Assembly: GCA_943354625.1 (NCBI GenBank)
Contig: CALRCS010000004.1
Span: forward strand, 1-21,786
Reading direction: 5' to 3'
Length of the DNA stretch: 21,786 nucleotides
From: Candidatus Nomurabacteria bacterium
GTDB taxonomy: Bacteria > Patescibacteriota > Minisyncoccia > Phycocordibacterales > PALSA-1337
Part shown: in pieces, positions 13,902 to 21,408 of the stretch
Layout: every line of letters begins with the position of its first letter
How positions within the stretch are numbered: the stretch's first letter is position 1
Made by a program: the position numbers and the translations under genes
The notes under the pieces: generated by a model
The model's input: the letters and a program-made list of their open reading frames with translations, nothing else
What the model was told of the DNA's origin: nothing
Database searches by the model: none

Positions 13902-14834
13902 TTACTCCACGATAGGGCTAACGGTATTACCAAATATCTTCGATAATCCATCTGTATATGTCACTATATTTTCTTTGAAATACGGTGGATTTTGTCTTTG
14001 AATTTGACCGATTATATAATAGCCTATAGCCATAATAGATGCATAATCGGCATTTTCTGGTAATGGAATATTCAGTCGATTTTCTGGAGTACCCCAGGTC
14101 TTATTCTCATCACCAAAACTAATAAATAATTCATTTGATGGGACCACAGTTACAGCATGCTTCATATATTCACTCGTTTCGATATTGTATGCGATTTTTC
14201 TACCAAATAATTCTGTAAATTTTATTTGGAGCATTCTAGTAATATTCGAAAATTTTGGTGGAACAATAAATAAATATTTATCGTATTTTCCCAAGCTCGG
14301 CATAGTTAGAGTATCAATATGTTTTTCTATAAAATCACTTATATCTTTTGTACTCTCATGTGTTTTGCTAAGAATCATTCCCATATATGTAGATGTGTTG
14401 TAAGTATACGGCTCTCTATTCTTTGGAAATACAAATACTTTGTCACTCCCAATAAGATTTACTGCTTCTCCATGTGAGTTATTTGTTAGAAGTAGTACAC
14501 TTTTACCAAGCTCTAGAGCACGTTTTATAATAATAGGTGCATGTTTTTCTCCAGAAGCGGAGATGACTATCACACTGTCTATTGTTTTTATTTGTTCAAG
14601 CTTTTTCTCGTAATTACTCTCAGAAGCAAATATAGCATCCTTATCCTCAAATATAATCCTACCCACAGCTTCGGCATTACCAGAACCTACGACAAGAGGG
14701 TGTTTTGTATCAAAAGAGAGTTCTGGTAATTTTTCTTTTTGAAAAAGTTCAAGCGCGCCTAAAACAGCTATATCTAAACCCGGAATATCTTTTTGGTCAA
14801 AATTATTAAGTATTTCTATATTTTTGTAATCCAT
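13902..14834 (-). CDS. SIS-domain sugar-phosphate binding protein
   Basis: 310 residues with a SIS fold in the first half: HPLVVGSGNAEAVGRIIF, then VIVISASGEKHAPIIIKRALELG and VLLLTNNSHGEA, the Ser/Thr-rich phosphosugar loops of phosphosugar isomerases and binding regulators. A second similar but weaker half follows (YLFIVPPKFSNITRML ... LFISFGDENKTWG), as in bifunctional phosphoglucose/phosphomannose isomerases of archaea and CPR. The usual catalytic Glu/His of those isomerases cannot be fixed by eye, so enzyme activity is not claimed. It sits 13 bases after the 4-TM gene and 32 bases before the ATPase gene on the same strand, so the three are likely cotranscribed. Confidence 0.75.
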   Translation of the reverse strand: MDYKNIEILNNFDQKDIPGLDIAVLGALELFQKEKLPELSFDTKHPLVVGSGNAEAVGRIIFEDKDAIFASESNYEKKLEQIKTIDSVIVISASGEKHAPIIIKRALELGKSVLLLTNNSHGEAVNLIGSDKVFVFPKNREPYTYNTSTYMGMILSKTHESTKDISDFIEKHIDTLTMPSLGKYDKYLFIVPPKFSNITRMLQIKFTELFGRKIAYNIETSEYMKHAVTVVPSNELFISFGDENKTWGTPENRLNIPLPENADYASIMAIGYYIIGQIQRQNPPYFKENIVTYTDGLSKIFGNTVSPIVE

Positions 14835-14847
14835 AATTATTTACATT

Positions 14848-15261
14848 CTAACTTAGTTGGATTTTAAATGAAAGATAGCCAAGTAAGCCTAACTGTATAG
14901 CAGGAGTCAATCCGACCGACAGAAGGGGAATAATAGGCATATAGGCATTATATGCCCATCTTCCAGTACCCAATGCCCACCATTCAATACAAATAGCAAG
15001 AATAAAACCAATTAATATAATAATCCAATCTAGTTTTCTTATTGAAGGAAATAGAATAAAAGGTAAAGTAATAATGGTTATCATAATCGCATCAGCTAGT
15101 GTAGCCCTTAATAAAATAAATTCAGTGATTATGCCATTCTTATAGTTATCATAAAGAAATACATGGAGATTTTCCCAAATTAAATTTAATATAAAAGAGA
15201 TAATAAATATGGTAATTATTTTTTTATTCATATAAATAAAGAGTTTAATATATTTTAGCAT
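14848..15261 (-). CDS. Four-helix membrane protein with a Shine-Dalgarno site
   Basis: 137 residues with four hydrophobic segments (about 15-30, 50-70, 78-95, 105-132) and the pattern EWWALGTGRWAYNAYMPIIP followed by SVGLTPAIQLGLLGYLSF, which recurs in uncharacterised small membrane proteins. An internal ATG at 15231 is possible, but AAGGAG lies 6 bases before the ATG at 15261, one of the few clear ribosome binding sites in the window, and this decides the start. It is the first gene of the leftward cluster and diverges from the DUF5666 gene. Function unknown. Confidence 0.75.
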   Translation of the reverse strand: MLKYIKLFIYMNKKIITIFIISFILNLIWENLHVFLYDNYKNGIITEFILLRATLADAIMITIITLPFILFPSIRKLDWIIILIGFILAICIEWWALGTGRWAYNAYMPIIPLLSVGLTPAIQLGLLGYLSFKIQLS

Positions 15262-15372
15262 TTTTCTCCTTACAATTCTTTTTGCACCGTTTCTTGTTCG
15301 CCTGACGTATTACTTATACACAGATAATGTCGGTCTGTTATTTACCAATAAGAAACGATTAAATACCAATTT

Positions 15373-16179
15373 ATGAATAAAAAATTTAAAAATATAGCAT
15401 ATACATTAATAACTTTAGCCACAGTATTGACTTTAGCCAGTGCTGTGCCAGCTTTTGCTGCTGATTATCAAAAGGGTATGATGGGTAATGTTAATAGGCC
15501 TATTATGAAACCAGTAGTTTATGGTGTCGTTACAGCCATTAGTGGTAATATCATAACCATAAACGGTAAACAAGAACTCAATTTAAAAGCGAATTCTACT
15601 GCCTCTACAACATTTATCGTAGATGCAACCAATGCAAAAGTTATAAAGAACAATGCAACAAGTACCATATCAGGAATTTTGGTAGGGGATACTATTCGTG
15701 TGCAAGGCACGATAACTGGTACGAATGTCATTGCTACAGTGATTCATGATGGCGTAGGTGCGCGTGGCTTAGGAAATATAAGAATAAATGATATCGGGAC
15801 ATCAACATTTAAAGGAACTGGTGAACCTGTTGTCGCCGGAACAGTTTCAGCTATAAATGGAAATAGCCTATCAATTACAAATAAAGGTAATGTAAGTTAT
15901 GTGGTTGATACTACAAATGCAAAAATCACTCAAGGTCAAAATACAATAACTATTTCAAACGTAGCTGTTGGGGACATGGTCTATGTGCAGGGAACAGTAA
16001 ATGGCAGTGCTGTTATTGCAACAAGTGTTATCGATCAAGGAAAAGGAGGTGCGGGAGCGGGTATGATGAGGTGGAATAATGGTGATCAGGAAAATAATAA
16101 TAAACAAAATACTCCACAAATAAGAAAAGGATTCTTTGGTGGAATGGGCGCTTGGTTCTCACAGATGTTTGGATTCTAA
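15373..16179 (+). CDS. Exported DUF5666 protein with two repeats
   Basis: 268 residues. A signal peptide (MNKKFKNIAYTLITLATVLTLASAVPAFA, cleavage probably after Ala-Ala near 30) is followed by two beta-rich repeats, about 47-125 and 152-223, each with the pattern V-x-G-x-V-x-A-I-x-G-N-x-I/L-x-I and a later G-D-x-V/I-x-V-Q-G-T. This is the DUF5666 domain, seen in exported proteins of CPR bacteria and of unknown function. The last 40 residues are Gly/Asn/Gln-rich and end in an aromatic, hydrophobic segment (GFFGGMGAWFSQMFGF) that could associate with the membrane. A strong terminator follows, so the gene is a single transcript. Confidence 0.85.
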   Translation: MNKKFKNIAYTLITLATVLTLASAVPAFAADYQKGMMGNVNRPIMKPVVYGVVTAISGNIITINGKQELNLKANSTASTTFIVDATNAKVIKNNATSTISGILVGDTIRVQGTITGTNVIATVIHDGVGARGLGNIRINDIGTSTFKGTGEPVVAGTVSAINGNSLSITNKGNVSYVVDTTNAKITQGQNTITISNVAVGDMVYVQGTVNGSAVIATSVIDQGKGGAGAGMMRWNNGDQENNNKQNTPQIRKGFFGGMGAWFSQMFGF

Positions 16180-16212
16180 TTAGTTGGAATTGGATAGTTT
16201 CGATTTGGAAAC

Positions 16213-16242
16213 AAAAAACCAGCACGCAGATGCTGGTTTTTT
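16213..16242 (+). terminator. Bidirectional terminator after the DUF5666 gene
   Basis: AAAAAACCAGCA-CGCAGA-TGCTGGTTTTTT, 12-bp perfect stem with A and T tracts on both sides; it can also end transcription of the convergent broken gene at 16265. Confidence 0.9.
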
Positions 16243-16264
16243 GATGCATAGATTACCTGTTGTT

Positions 16265-16811
16265 CTATATACTCGTCTTCTCTATATTCGGCTTCACCTG
16301 TATAGAATCTTTAGTAATTATATAAGCACCAATTAATTTAAATTTTTCCCCAGTCCAAATAAAATAATATGTTGTTGGTGGAACACTCAAACGTCTTTCT
16401 GCAATTTCAGGTATGAAAGGATTTATTATAAGAAGTGAACTATTGATTTCTGCTACGTATCCGTATTCCATCAGGGGGGGTGTTGCCTAGAATCTTACCA
16501 TTGCTTCTGTTTATGAGTACACCTATTTGACAATTACTTCCACAACCCCAAGACCCAATGCTATATTTCCCAGCAAAATTTGGCGAAGTTTTATTTATTT
16601 CACTTATTCTTGTTTTAAATTCTGATCCTAATGAGTTGCTGGCTAGATCAATAGTGGGAAGTGTGGATGTAGAGATTGCTTGAACTGGATAATCTGAAAA
16701 AATAGGAAGTCTGTTCGTGTTTTTATTATTTTTATCCATATAAAACAAAAAACCGATAGATATAATAAAAACAATAACTACTACTAGAAGGACTTTTTTG
16801 TATGTATTATT
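16265..16811 (-). pseudogene. Decayed exported protein gene with a homopolymer frameshift
   Basis: Read leftward, the frame encodes a membrane anchor (KKVLLVVVIVFIISIGFLFY, upstream of the TTG at 16748), then FAGKYSIGSWGCGSNCQIG with paired cysteines, and stops at 16440 after a run of seven C (16474-16480 on the plus strand as G). Removing one C joins it to the second frame: GNTPLMEYGYVAEINSSLLI ... TTYYFIWTGEKFKLIG, stop at 16265. Both parts belong to one small exported protein of a kind common in CPR genomes, function unknown. No ATG is found for the anchor; only CTG next to the tRNA-Ser end or an internal TTG. So the gene is frameshifted and probably also lacks its normal start. Either decay, or a sequencing error in the C run. 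Confidence 0.75.
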
Positions 16812-16817
16812 CAGATG

Positions 16818-16905
16818 CGGAAGCGGTGAGATTCGAACTCACGACCCAGTTACCCAGGTTCCGCTTTTCAAGAGCGGTGCCTTCAACCACTCGAGCCACG
16901 CTTCC
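16818..16905 (-). tRNA. tRNA-Ser(TGA)
   Basis: 88 bases on the minus strand. Acceptor GGAAGCG/CGCTTCC with discriminator G, anticodon stem CCGCT/AGCGG with loop CTTGAAA (anticodon TGA), a long variable arm (CCTGGGTAACTGGG) as in class II tRNAs, and T-arm GTGAG-TTCGAAT-CTCAC. CCA is not encoded. Confidence 0.95.
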
Positions 16906-16949
16906 AAGCTGTTCAATCACTAATTAGGTGTTGAATACAATAGATACTC

Positions 16950-17435
16950 TCATATTTTTGTTTTATTTTCAAGTTTTTTTCTTTCAATATAATGTTTTTC
17001 ATGATGGCAATTTGGACAAATCAATTCGAGATTACCAAAGTCATTATTTAATCTATTCCTATCCTTATGGTGAATATGCAGTATTTCATATTTATTGTAA
17101 CCACATGATTCACATTTCATACTACGTATCTCTATAAGACGAGATTTTATAATTTCTTGAGCCCTAACTTTATTATTCGGTTGTCTAATTCCATATTTTA
17201 TCCCAGCTCTATTTTTATTTGAACAAGTTCTACTACAAGTTTTTTTGTGGAGGCCAGAGAGGATCATTTCCCCACATACAATACAAGGTTTTTCGTTTCT
17301 ACAAAATATCCCATAACATGAATTATTACAAAATACATTCCCATTATTAAGCTCAATTTGTGATGGTCTTTTATAAATTTGTTTTTCACAAACCTTACAA
17401 TGTGTATTTGGTTTTCTTATGTATCTCTCAGTCAT
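16950..17435 (-). CDS. HNH endonuclease with N-terminal zinc fingers
   Basis: 161 residues. The C-terminal HNH domain is C108-x2-C111 ... ILHIHHKDRNRLNNDFGNLE (H122, H123, N135) ... C140-x2-C143-H144, the standard beta-beta-alpha-metal nuclease with a structural zinc. The N-terminal half holds further Cys pairs (C13-x2-C16, C36-x3-C40, C51-x2-C54, C67-x3-C71), probably two zinc-binding DNA-recognition modules. Free-standing HNH proteins of this build are typical of homing-like or phage genes. It lies between tRNA-Ser and ruvX, 45 bases from the tRNA end and divergent from ruvX, with no restriction methyltransferase nearby. A mobile origin is an inference. Confidence 0.85.
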   Translation of the reverse strand: MTERYIRKPNTHCKVCEKQIYKRPSQIELNNGNVFCNNSCYGIFCRNEKPCIVCGEMILSGLHKKTCSRTCSNKNRAGIKYGIRQPNNKVRAQEIIKSRLIEIRSMKCESCGYNKYEILHIHHKDRNRLNNDFGNLELICPNCHHEKHYIERKKLENKTKI

Positions 17436-17451
17436 TCATCCAGTATACCAC

Positions 17452-17480
17452 AAGACAATTTCTTTAAAATATTCTAATAT
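17452..17480 (+). promoter_or_regulatory. Promoter of the ruvX-pil gene run
   Basis: AAGACA (17452-17457), 17-base spacer, TAATAT (17475-17480), ending 6 bases before the ruvX ATG, so a leaderless transcript is expected for the first gene. Confidence 0.4.
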
Positions 17481-17486
17481 GAATCC

Positions 17487-17873
17487 ATGCGACTCCTCGG
17501 CATCGACTATGGTTCAAAGAGAATAGGTATTGCACTTTCTGATCTAGGAAGGCAGTTTGCTATGCCTTTTAGTGTAATTAATAATTCAAAAAACCATCTT
17601 CAAGAGATAATTAAAATAGCTCAAGAAAAAGATATTAAAGAAATTGTGATAGGGGAGTCAAAGAATTATAAAGGTGAAGCAAATACTATTTTGCCAGAGA
17701 GTTTAAACTTCAAAATGGATCTAGAGAAAGAAGGTTTTACGGTACATCTAGAACCAGAATTTATGACAAGTGCAAATGCTGAAAGATTTCAAGGTAAAAA
17801 TGATATGTTGGATGCTTCGGCGGCTGCTCTAATACTCCAGAGTTTTCTTGATAAACAAAAGGTAAAAGAGTAA
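17487..17873 (+). CDS. ruvX: YqgF/RuvX family nuclease-resolvase
   Basis: 128 residues, the family's usual size. The RNase H-like motifs are present: LLGIDYGSKRIGIAL (catalytic Asp), IKEIVIGESKN, EPEFMTSANAER and MLDASAAALILQSFLD with the last conserved Asp. YqgF acts in 16S rRNA processing and has been proposed as a Holliday junction resolvase. It is the first gene of a rightward run in which the next two genes follow at 9 and 8 bases. Confidence 0.93.
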   Translation: MRLLGIDYGSKRIGIALSDLGRQFAMPFSVINNSKNHLQEIIKIAQEKDIKEIVIGESKNYKGEANTILPESLNFKMDLEKEGFTVHLEPEFMTSANAERFQGKNDMLDASAAALILQSFLDKQKVKE

Positions 17874-17882
17874 TATAAAACC

Positions 17883-18251
17883 ATGAACGATCAAATACCA
17901 GTAACACCAGTCATATCAAATAAAATCTCATATGATGACTTTGCTAAAGTAGAAATCCGAGCCGGAAAGATTCTTTCTGCAGAGAAAATTCCTGAGACCG
18001 ATAAACTCCTGAAGTTGTCAGTTGATTTTGCTGAGGCTACACCACGCCAGATAGTCTCTGGAATTTTTATGTATTTTCCAGATCCAGCAATACTTGTAGG
18101 GAAGACATGCATGTTTGTTACAAACCTTGAACCTCGCATGATCAAGGGTTTTGAAAGTAATGGAATGCTTTTTGCACTCTCAACTACAGAAGGTCAATTC
18201 TCACTACTCGAGCCCACATCAAATATCCCAGTAGGAACTAAAGCTAAATAA
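17883..18251 (+). CDS. Stand-alone tRNA-binding domain protein (MetRS C-terminal/EMAP type)
   Basis: 122 residues. ISYDDFAKVEIRAGKILSAE, ADKLL-like TDKLLKLSVDF, PRQIVSGIFMYF, LVGKTCMFVTNLEPRMIKGF and ESNGMLFALS match the OB-fold tRNA-binding domain found at the C-terminus of bacterial MetRS, in Trbp111 and in CsaA. The protein stands alone without a synthetase core, so it may dimerise and assist MetRS or bind tRNA nonspecifically. Its neighbours suggest housekeeping cotranscription, not a dedicated role. Confidence 0.9.
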   Translation: MNDQIPVTPVISNKISYDDFAKVEIRAGKILSAEKIPETDKLLKLSVDFAEATPRQIVSGIFMYFPDPAILVGKTCMFVTNLEPRMIKGFESNGMLFALSTTEGQFSLLEPTSNIPVGTKAK

Positions 18252-18259
18252 TATTTTTA

Positions 18260-18871
18260 ATGTCATCACTTCTTTCATATTTAGATCCATTAGTAATTAT
18301 AAAGACACTCGGACTTATTGGCGTCATTGCTATAGTTTTTGCTGAATCTGGACTTTTCTTTGGTTTTTTCTTGCCGGGGGATTCACTACTCTTCACTGCA
18401 GGATTTCTTGCTTCGCAAGATTTGATTTCAATATGGTGGCTACTTATTTTTTGTTTTATCGCTGCAGTTGCTGGGGATAATGTTGGGTACTATTTTGGTA
18501 AAAAGGTAGGGCCAAGTATTTTTTCTAGAGAAGACTCTTTATTCTTCCATAAAAAACATATTGAAAAAGCCCATACTTTCTATGAAAGACATGGTAAAAA
18601 AACAATACTTCTTGCCAGATTTATCCCAATTGTTAGGACTTTTGTACCTATAATTGCTGGTGTTGCTAAAATGGAATACAAGTCATTTATGCTCTATAAC
18701 CTAATGGGAGGCTTTCTTTGGTCATGGGGAATGCTCGGTTTTGGATATCTTTTGGGCCAAGTTATACCGAATGCAGATAAATATCTTACACCCATTATTC
18801 TAGTCATTATCGTTATTTCATTTATTCCAGCTGTTATTGAATTTTTTAAACAAAAGAAAAAGGTGTTATAA
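18260..18871 (+). CDS. DedA-family (SNARE-associated/VTT) membrane protein
   Basis: 203 residues, normal DedA length. The conserved E-x-G-x-x-x-G-x-x-x-P-G-D is present as ESGLFFGFFLPGDSLL, followed by AAVAGDNVGYYFGKKVG and, after the amphipathic loop, the family signature ARFIPIVRTFVPIIAGVAKM with the essential arginines. About five hydrophobic segments are visible. Members are undecaprenyl-phosphate or phosphatidyl-lipid flippases/transporters in the membrane. The gene is 8 bases after the tRNA-binding protein and 28 bases before pilM. Confidence 0.93.
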   Translation: MSSLLSYLDPLVIIKTLGLIGVIAIVFAESGLFFGFFLPGDSLLFTAGFLASQDLISIWWLLIFCFIAAVAGDNVGYYFGKKVGPSIFSREDSLFFHKKHIEKAHTFYERHGKKTILLARFIPIVRTFVPIIAGVAKMEYKSFMLYNLMGGFLWSWGMLGFGYLLGQVIPNADKYLTPIILVIIVISFIPAVIEFFKQKKKVL

Positions 18872-18899
18872 TAAAAGGTAAATATTAAGATATTTATTT

Positions 18900-19871
18900 A
18901 TGTTAACTAAGACCTTTTTTAAACTATTTCCTCCACCAAAATATTTGAATATTCCATACGCTGGTTTAGACATTTCTGATGATGCTATTCGTTGCATTGA
19001 GTACTCTGATGGTGTGCACGGTTACAAATTAAAACGAGCTGGTTTTAGACTTTTAAAACCTGGTATCGTTGATTCTGGATATATAAAAGATGAAAAAGCT
19101 CTCATACAAGAAATATCTTCACTTGCCCAGGAGTTAAAGATAACAACGGTAAAGGCATCTCTTCCTGAGGAGAGAATGTATCTATTTAAGACTGAAGTTC
19201 CGGATGTAAATGAAGATCAGATTCGCCAGAGTATTGAATTTAAACTTGAAGAAAATGTACCATTGCAAGCTTCTGATTCTATATTTTTCTTTGATCGTTT
19301 TCACGATAAGTTAAATAGTGGCAAAACATTCGCTAGTGTTTCTGTGGCTTCTAGAGATTTGGTTAATAGTTACTTAAGAACACTACAAACCTCTGGTCTG
19401 ACAACTGTTTCTTTTGAGATACAAGCAAGGGCGATTGCTCGTGCCATAATAGCTCAAGATTCCATCGATACTGTTATGATCGTCCATGTGATGAATAAAA
19501 AAACAGGTTTGTACATTGTATCAAATGGTATTATACATTTTACATCAACTATTCCTTGGGGAGGGGAGCTAATAAGAGGTAAAAAAATATCAGATGTGCC
19601 TGATGACATTTTTACTCTAAAACATGAAATAGAAAAAGTATTTACGTATTGGTCACAGTATGGGGAAAAGAGAAATATAAAATCAATAATCATCTCTGGA
19701 CACGATGCTTTGGCAATAAATTTGATTTCAAATCTTTCACCATCCGCAAATGTTGCGCTCATAGTTGCTGACGTATGGAAGAATGCATTCTCAACAAATT
19801 ATTATGTACCAAAAATTACTTTTGAAGATTCTTTGGATTATGCTGCCGCAGCCGGCTTAGCTTTGCCATAA
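18900..19871 (+). CDS. pilM: Type IV pilus assembly ATPase-like protein PilM
   Basis: 323 residues. PilM is an actin-like cytoplasmic protein which binds the N-terminus of PilN and links the inner-membrane complex to the motor. Here the actin-like phosphate-1 loop is YAGLDISDDAIRCIEY, and the domains continue as PDVNEDQIRQSIEFKLEENVP, the segment typical of PilM, and SIIISGHDALAIN near the C-terminus. The N-terminus has no membrane segment. The gene is followed at 15 bases by pilN, confirming the pilMNO order. Confidence 0.85.
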   Translation: MLTKTFFKLFPPPKYLNIPYAGLDISDDAIRCIEYSDGVHGYKLKRAGFRLLKPGIVDSGYIKDEKALIQEISSLAQELKITTVKASLPEERMYLFKTEVPDVNEDQIRQSIEFKLEENVPLQASDSIFFFDRFHDKLNSGKTFASVSVASRDLVNSYLRTLQTSGLTTVSFEIQARAIARAIIAQDSIDTVMIVHVMNKKTGLYIVSNGIIHFTSTIPWGGELIRGKKISDVPDDIFTLKHEIEKVFTYWSQYGEKRNIKSIIISGHDALAINLISNLSPSANVALIVADVWKNAFSTNYYVPKITFEDSLDYAAAAGLALP

Positions 19872-19886
19872 TTATTTTTTAATATA

Positions 19887-20447
19887 ATGATTCACTACAC
19901 ATTATTACCAGAAAAAGAAATTAAAACTCTAAAAAGAGAGTATAGGATTAGGCTTGCGATATTTTTATTATTTTTTATGTCATGTGCGGTATTTGTTGGT
20001 ACAGGTTCGCTTGTTCCGGCTTATGTTTTCTCATATTCTCAAGAAAAAGAAACCGTAAGTCGTTTGGAAAGTTTTCAAAAGGATAGAAAAGATCGAGGTA
20101 TAAATGAGGTATCAAAGAGTCTAAATGATATTAATGAAGTAACAAAGAGGATTAAAGATTATAAAAATTCAGTTGAATATTCAAAAATAATATCTCAAAT
20201 AATAAGTCATAAGAGTTCCGGTTTATCTATCAAATCTTTTTCTTTATCCGCTTCAGATAATAAAGCATCATCTACAATTAATGTTGTAGTTTCTGGTAAA
20301 GCTTCGACTCGTGACGCGCTTATCTCATTTAAAAATAAATTAGAATCGGATCCGCTAGTCATTGGTGTAGAGATGCCTGTTTCAAATTTAACCAAAAGTA
20401 AAGATATTTTATATTCATTAAAAATATTTATTGATCAAATATTATGA
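19887..20447 (+). CDS. pilN: Type IV pilus assembly protein PilN
   Basis: 186 residues. It starts MIHYTLLPEKEIKTLKREYR, where N/Y-x-L-P-E-x-E is the short cytoplasmic peptide bound by PilM, then a single transmembrane helix (about 25-48), a coiled-coil-like charged stretch (55-95) and a ferredoxin-like periplasmic/extracytoplasmic domain. The stop overlaps the pilO ATG (ATGA), so translation is coupled. Sequence identity in the pilN family is low, so the assignment relies on the N-terminus, topology and position. Confidence 0.78.
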   Translation: MIHYTLLPEKEIKTLKREYRIRLAIFLLFFMSCAVFVGTGSLVPAYVFSYSQEKETVSRLESFQKDRKDRGINEVSKSLNDINEVTKRIKDYKNSVEYSKIISQIISHKSSGLSIKSFSLSASDNKASSTINVVVSGKASTRDALISFKNKLESDPLVIGVEMPVSNLTKSKDILYSLKIFIDQIL

Positions 20448-20965
20448 AAATAAATCACCGACATTACATGCTCCTATTTTTTGCAATACTAAGTATTGGT
20501 GTGGTTGGTTTTGGATATTATTTTGTTTACAGTAAGACTGTTATCCAAGCAGAGCATTATATAAGTGCGAATAATGAAGTTCTGAATGAAGATAAAAAAA
20601 GAAATAATGAACAGGAAATCATTAAGGTTTTTAATTCAAGCAAGGATTCTAGAGTAAAGATTATGTCCTTTTTTGTCTATGAAGGTAAGGTCGTGGAGTT
20701 TATTGAAATGATGGAAAAAGTGGGTACTGATTCAAATACCAATCTCGAATTGTCTTCTATATTAAACGAAGACGATAAGGTTAAGGTTAAAATAAATACC
20801 AAAGGTTCCTGGTCTGGAATTATGAAGGCTTTACTGTTAATAGAGAATTTACCTTTAAGTATCCATATTAATAATGTTGCATTAAATGCTTCTGATGGGT
20901 CAGCTAAAGAGGGTAGTACGTGGAGCCTGACTCTGGACATCGAGGCTTTATCTATAAAAAAATAA
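20444..20965 (+). CDS. pilO: Type IV pilus assembly protein PilO-like
   Basis: 173 residues. A short basic N-terminus (MKINHRHYM) leads into one transmembrane helix (about 9-29), a coiled-coil-like segment (32-65) and a C-terminal alpha/beta domain. The order and build match PilO, which pairs with PilN in a membrane complex around the pilus base. No residue motif proves it. The following gene starts one base after the stop. Confidence 0.65.
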   Translation: MKINHRHYMLLFFAILSIGVVGFGYYFVYSKTVIQAEHYISANNEVLNEDKKRNNEQEIIKVFNSSKDSRVKIMSFFVYEGKVVEFIEMMEKVGTDSNTNLELSSILNEDDKVKVKINTKGSWSGIMKALLLIENLPLSIHINNVALNASDGSAKEGSTWSLTLDIEALSIKK

Positions 20966-20966
20966 A

Positions 20967-21299
20967 ATGTCAAACTTATTTATAAAAAAATTTATGAGAG
21001 TTCCACACATACCAATCATTGGTGTGTTCAGGGAGATTGGAAGAAATGCTTTTGTTGATTGGCTTTTGATTTTAGTTTTAAATATATTAGTAATGGTTAC
21101 CTTGGTTTCTGGTGGAGTTTATCTCTATTGGCAGGTTTCTACAGGTAATTTCAAGGATTCAAAGGTAGCAAACAAAACAAAAGATACTATTTTTAATGAA
21201 AAAGATTTGAAAAATATTATCAGTCAATTTGAAAATAAAGCTGAGAACACCAAACAGGCGAGTGTGTTATATAGAGGTATAGCAGATCCTTCTTTGTAA
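20967..21299 (+). CDS. Single-helix membrane protein at the end of the pil operon
   Basis: 110 residues with an amphipathic, basic N-terminal segment (MSNLFIKKFMRVPHIPIIGVF), one strong transmembrane helix (about 33-55) and a short hydrophilic tail of about 55 residues. It holds the place of pilP after pilO, but it lacks a lipoprotein cysteine and a PilP domain, as expected for a cell without an outer-membrane secretin. It starts 1 base after pilO. It may be an accessory of the PilMNO base; not recognised by sequence. Confidence 0.65.
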   Translation: MSNLFIKKFMRVPHIPIIGVFREIGRNAFVDWLLILVLNILVMVTLVSGGVYLYWQVSTGNFKDSKVANKTKDTIFNEKDLKNIISQFENKAENTKQASVLYRGIADPSL

Positions 21300-21321
21300 T
21301 TTCGCCATTTTCTGCTATATT
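21294..21321 (+). promoter_or_regulatory. Promoter of tRNA-Arg(TCT)
   Basis: TTGTAA (21294-21299, sharing the stop codon of the previous gene), 16-base spacer, TATATT (21316-21321). The tRNA begins 15 bases after the -10 box. Confidence 0.45.
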
Positions 21322-21336
21322 CTACATATGGCTTTT

Positions 21337-21408
21337 GCCCTCGTAGTTAAATGGATATAACTGCGGACTTCTAAGCCGTTATTCGTGGTTCGATTCCACG
21401 CGAGGGCA
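21337..21408 (+). tRNA. tRNA-Arg(TCT)
   Basis: 72 bases: acceptor GCCCTCG/CGAGGGC with discriminator A, D-arm GTTA-AATGGATA-TAAC, anticodon loop CTTCTAA (anticodon TCT), T-arm GTGG-TTCGATT-CCAC plus closing pair. The anticodon stem GCGGA/GCCGT has an A-G mismatch at the base pair next to the loop and a G-U at the other end, so it is weak. CCA is not encoded. Confidence 0.9.
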
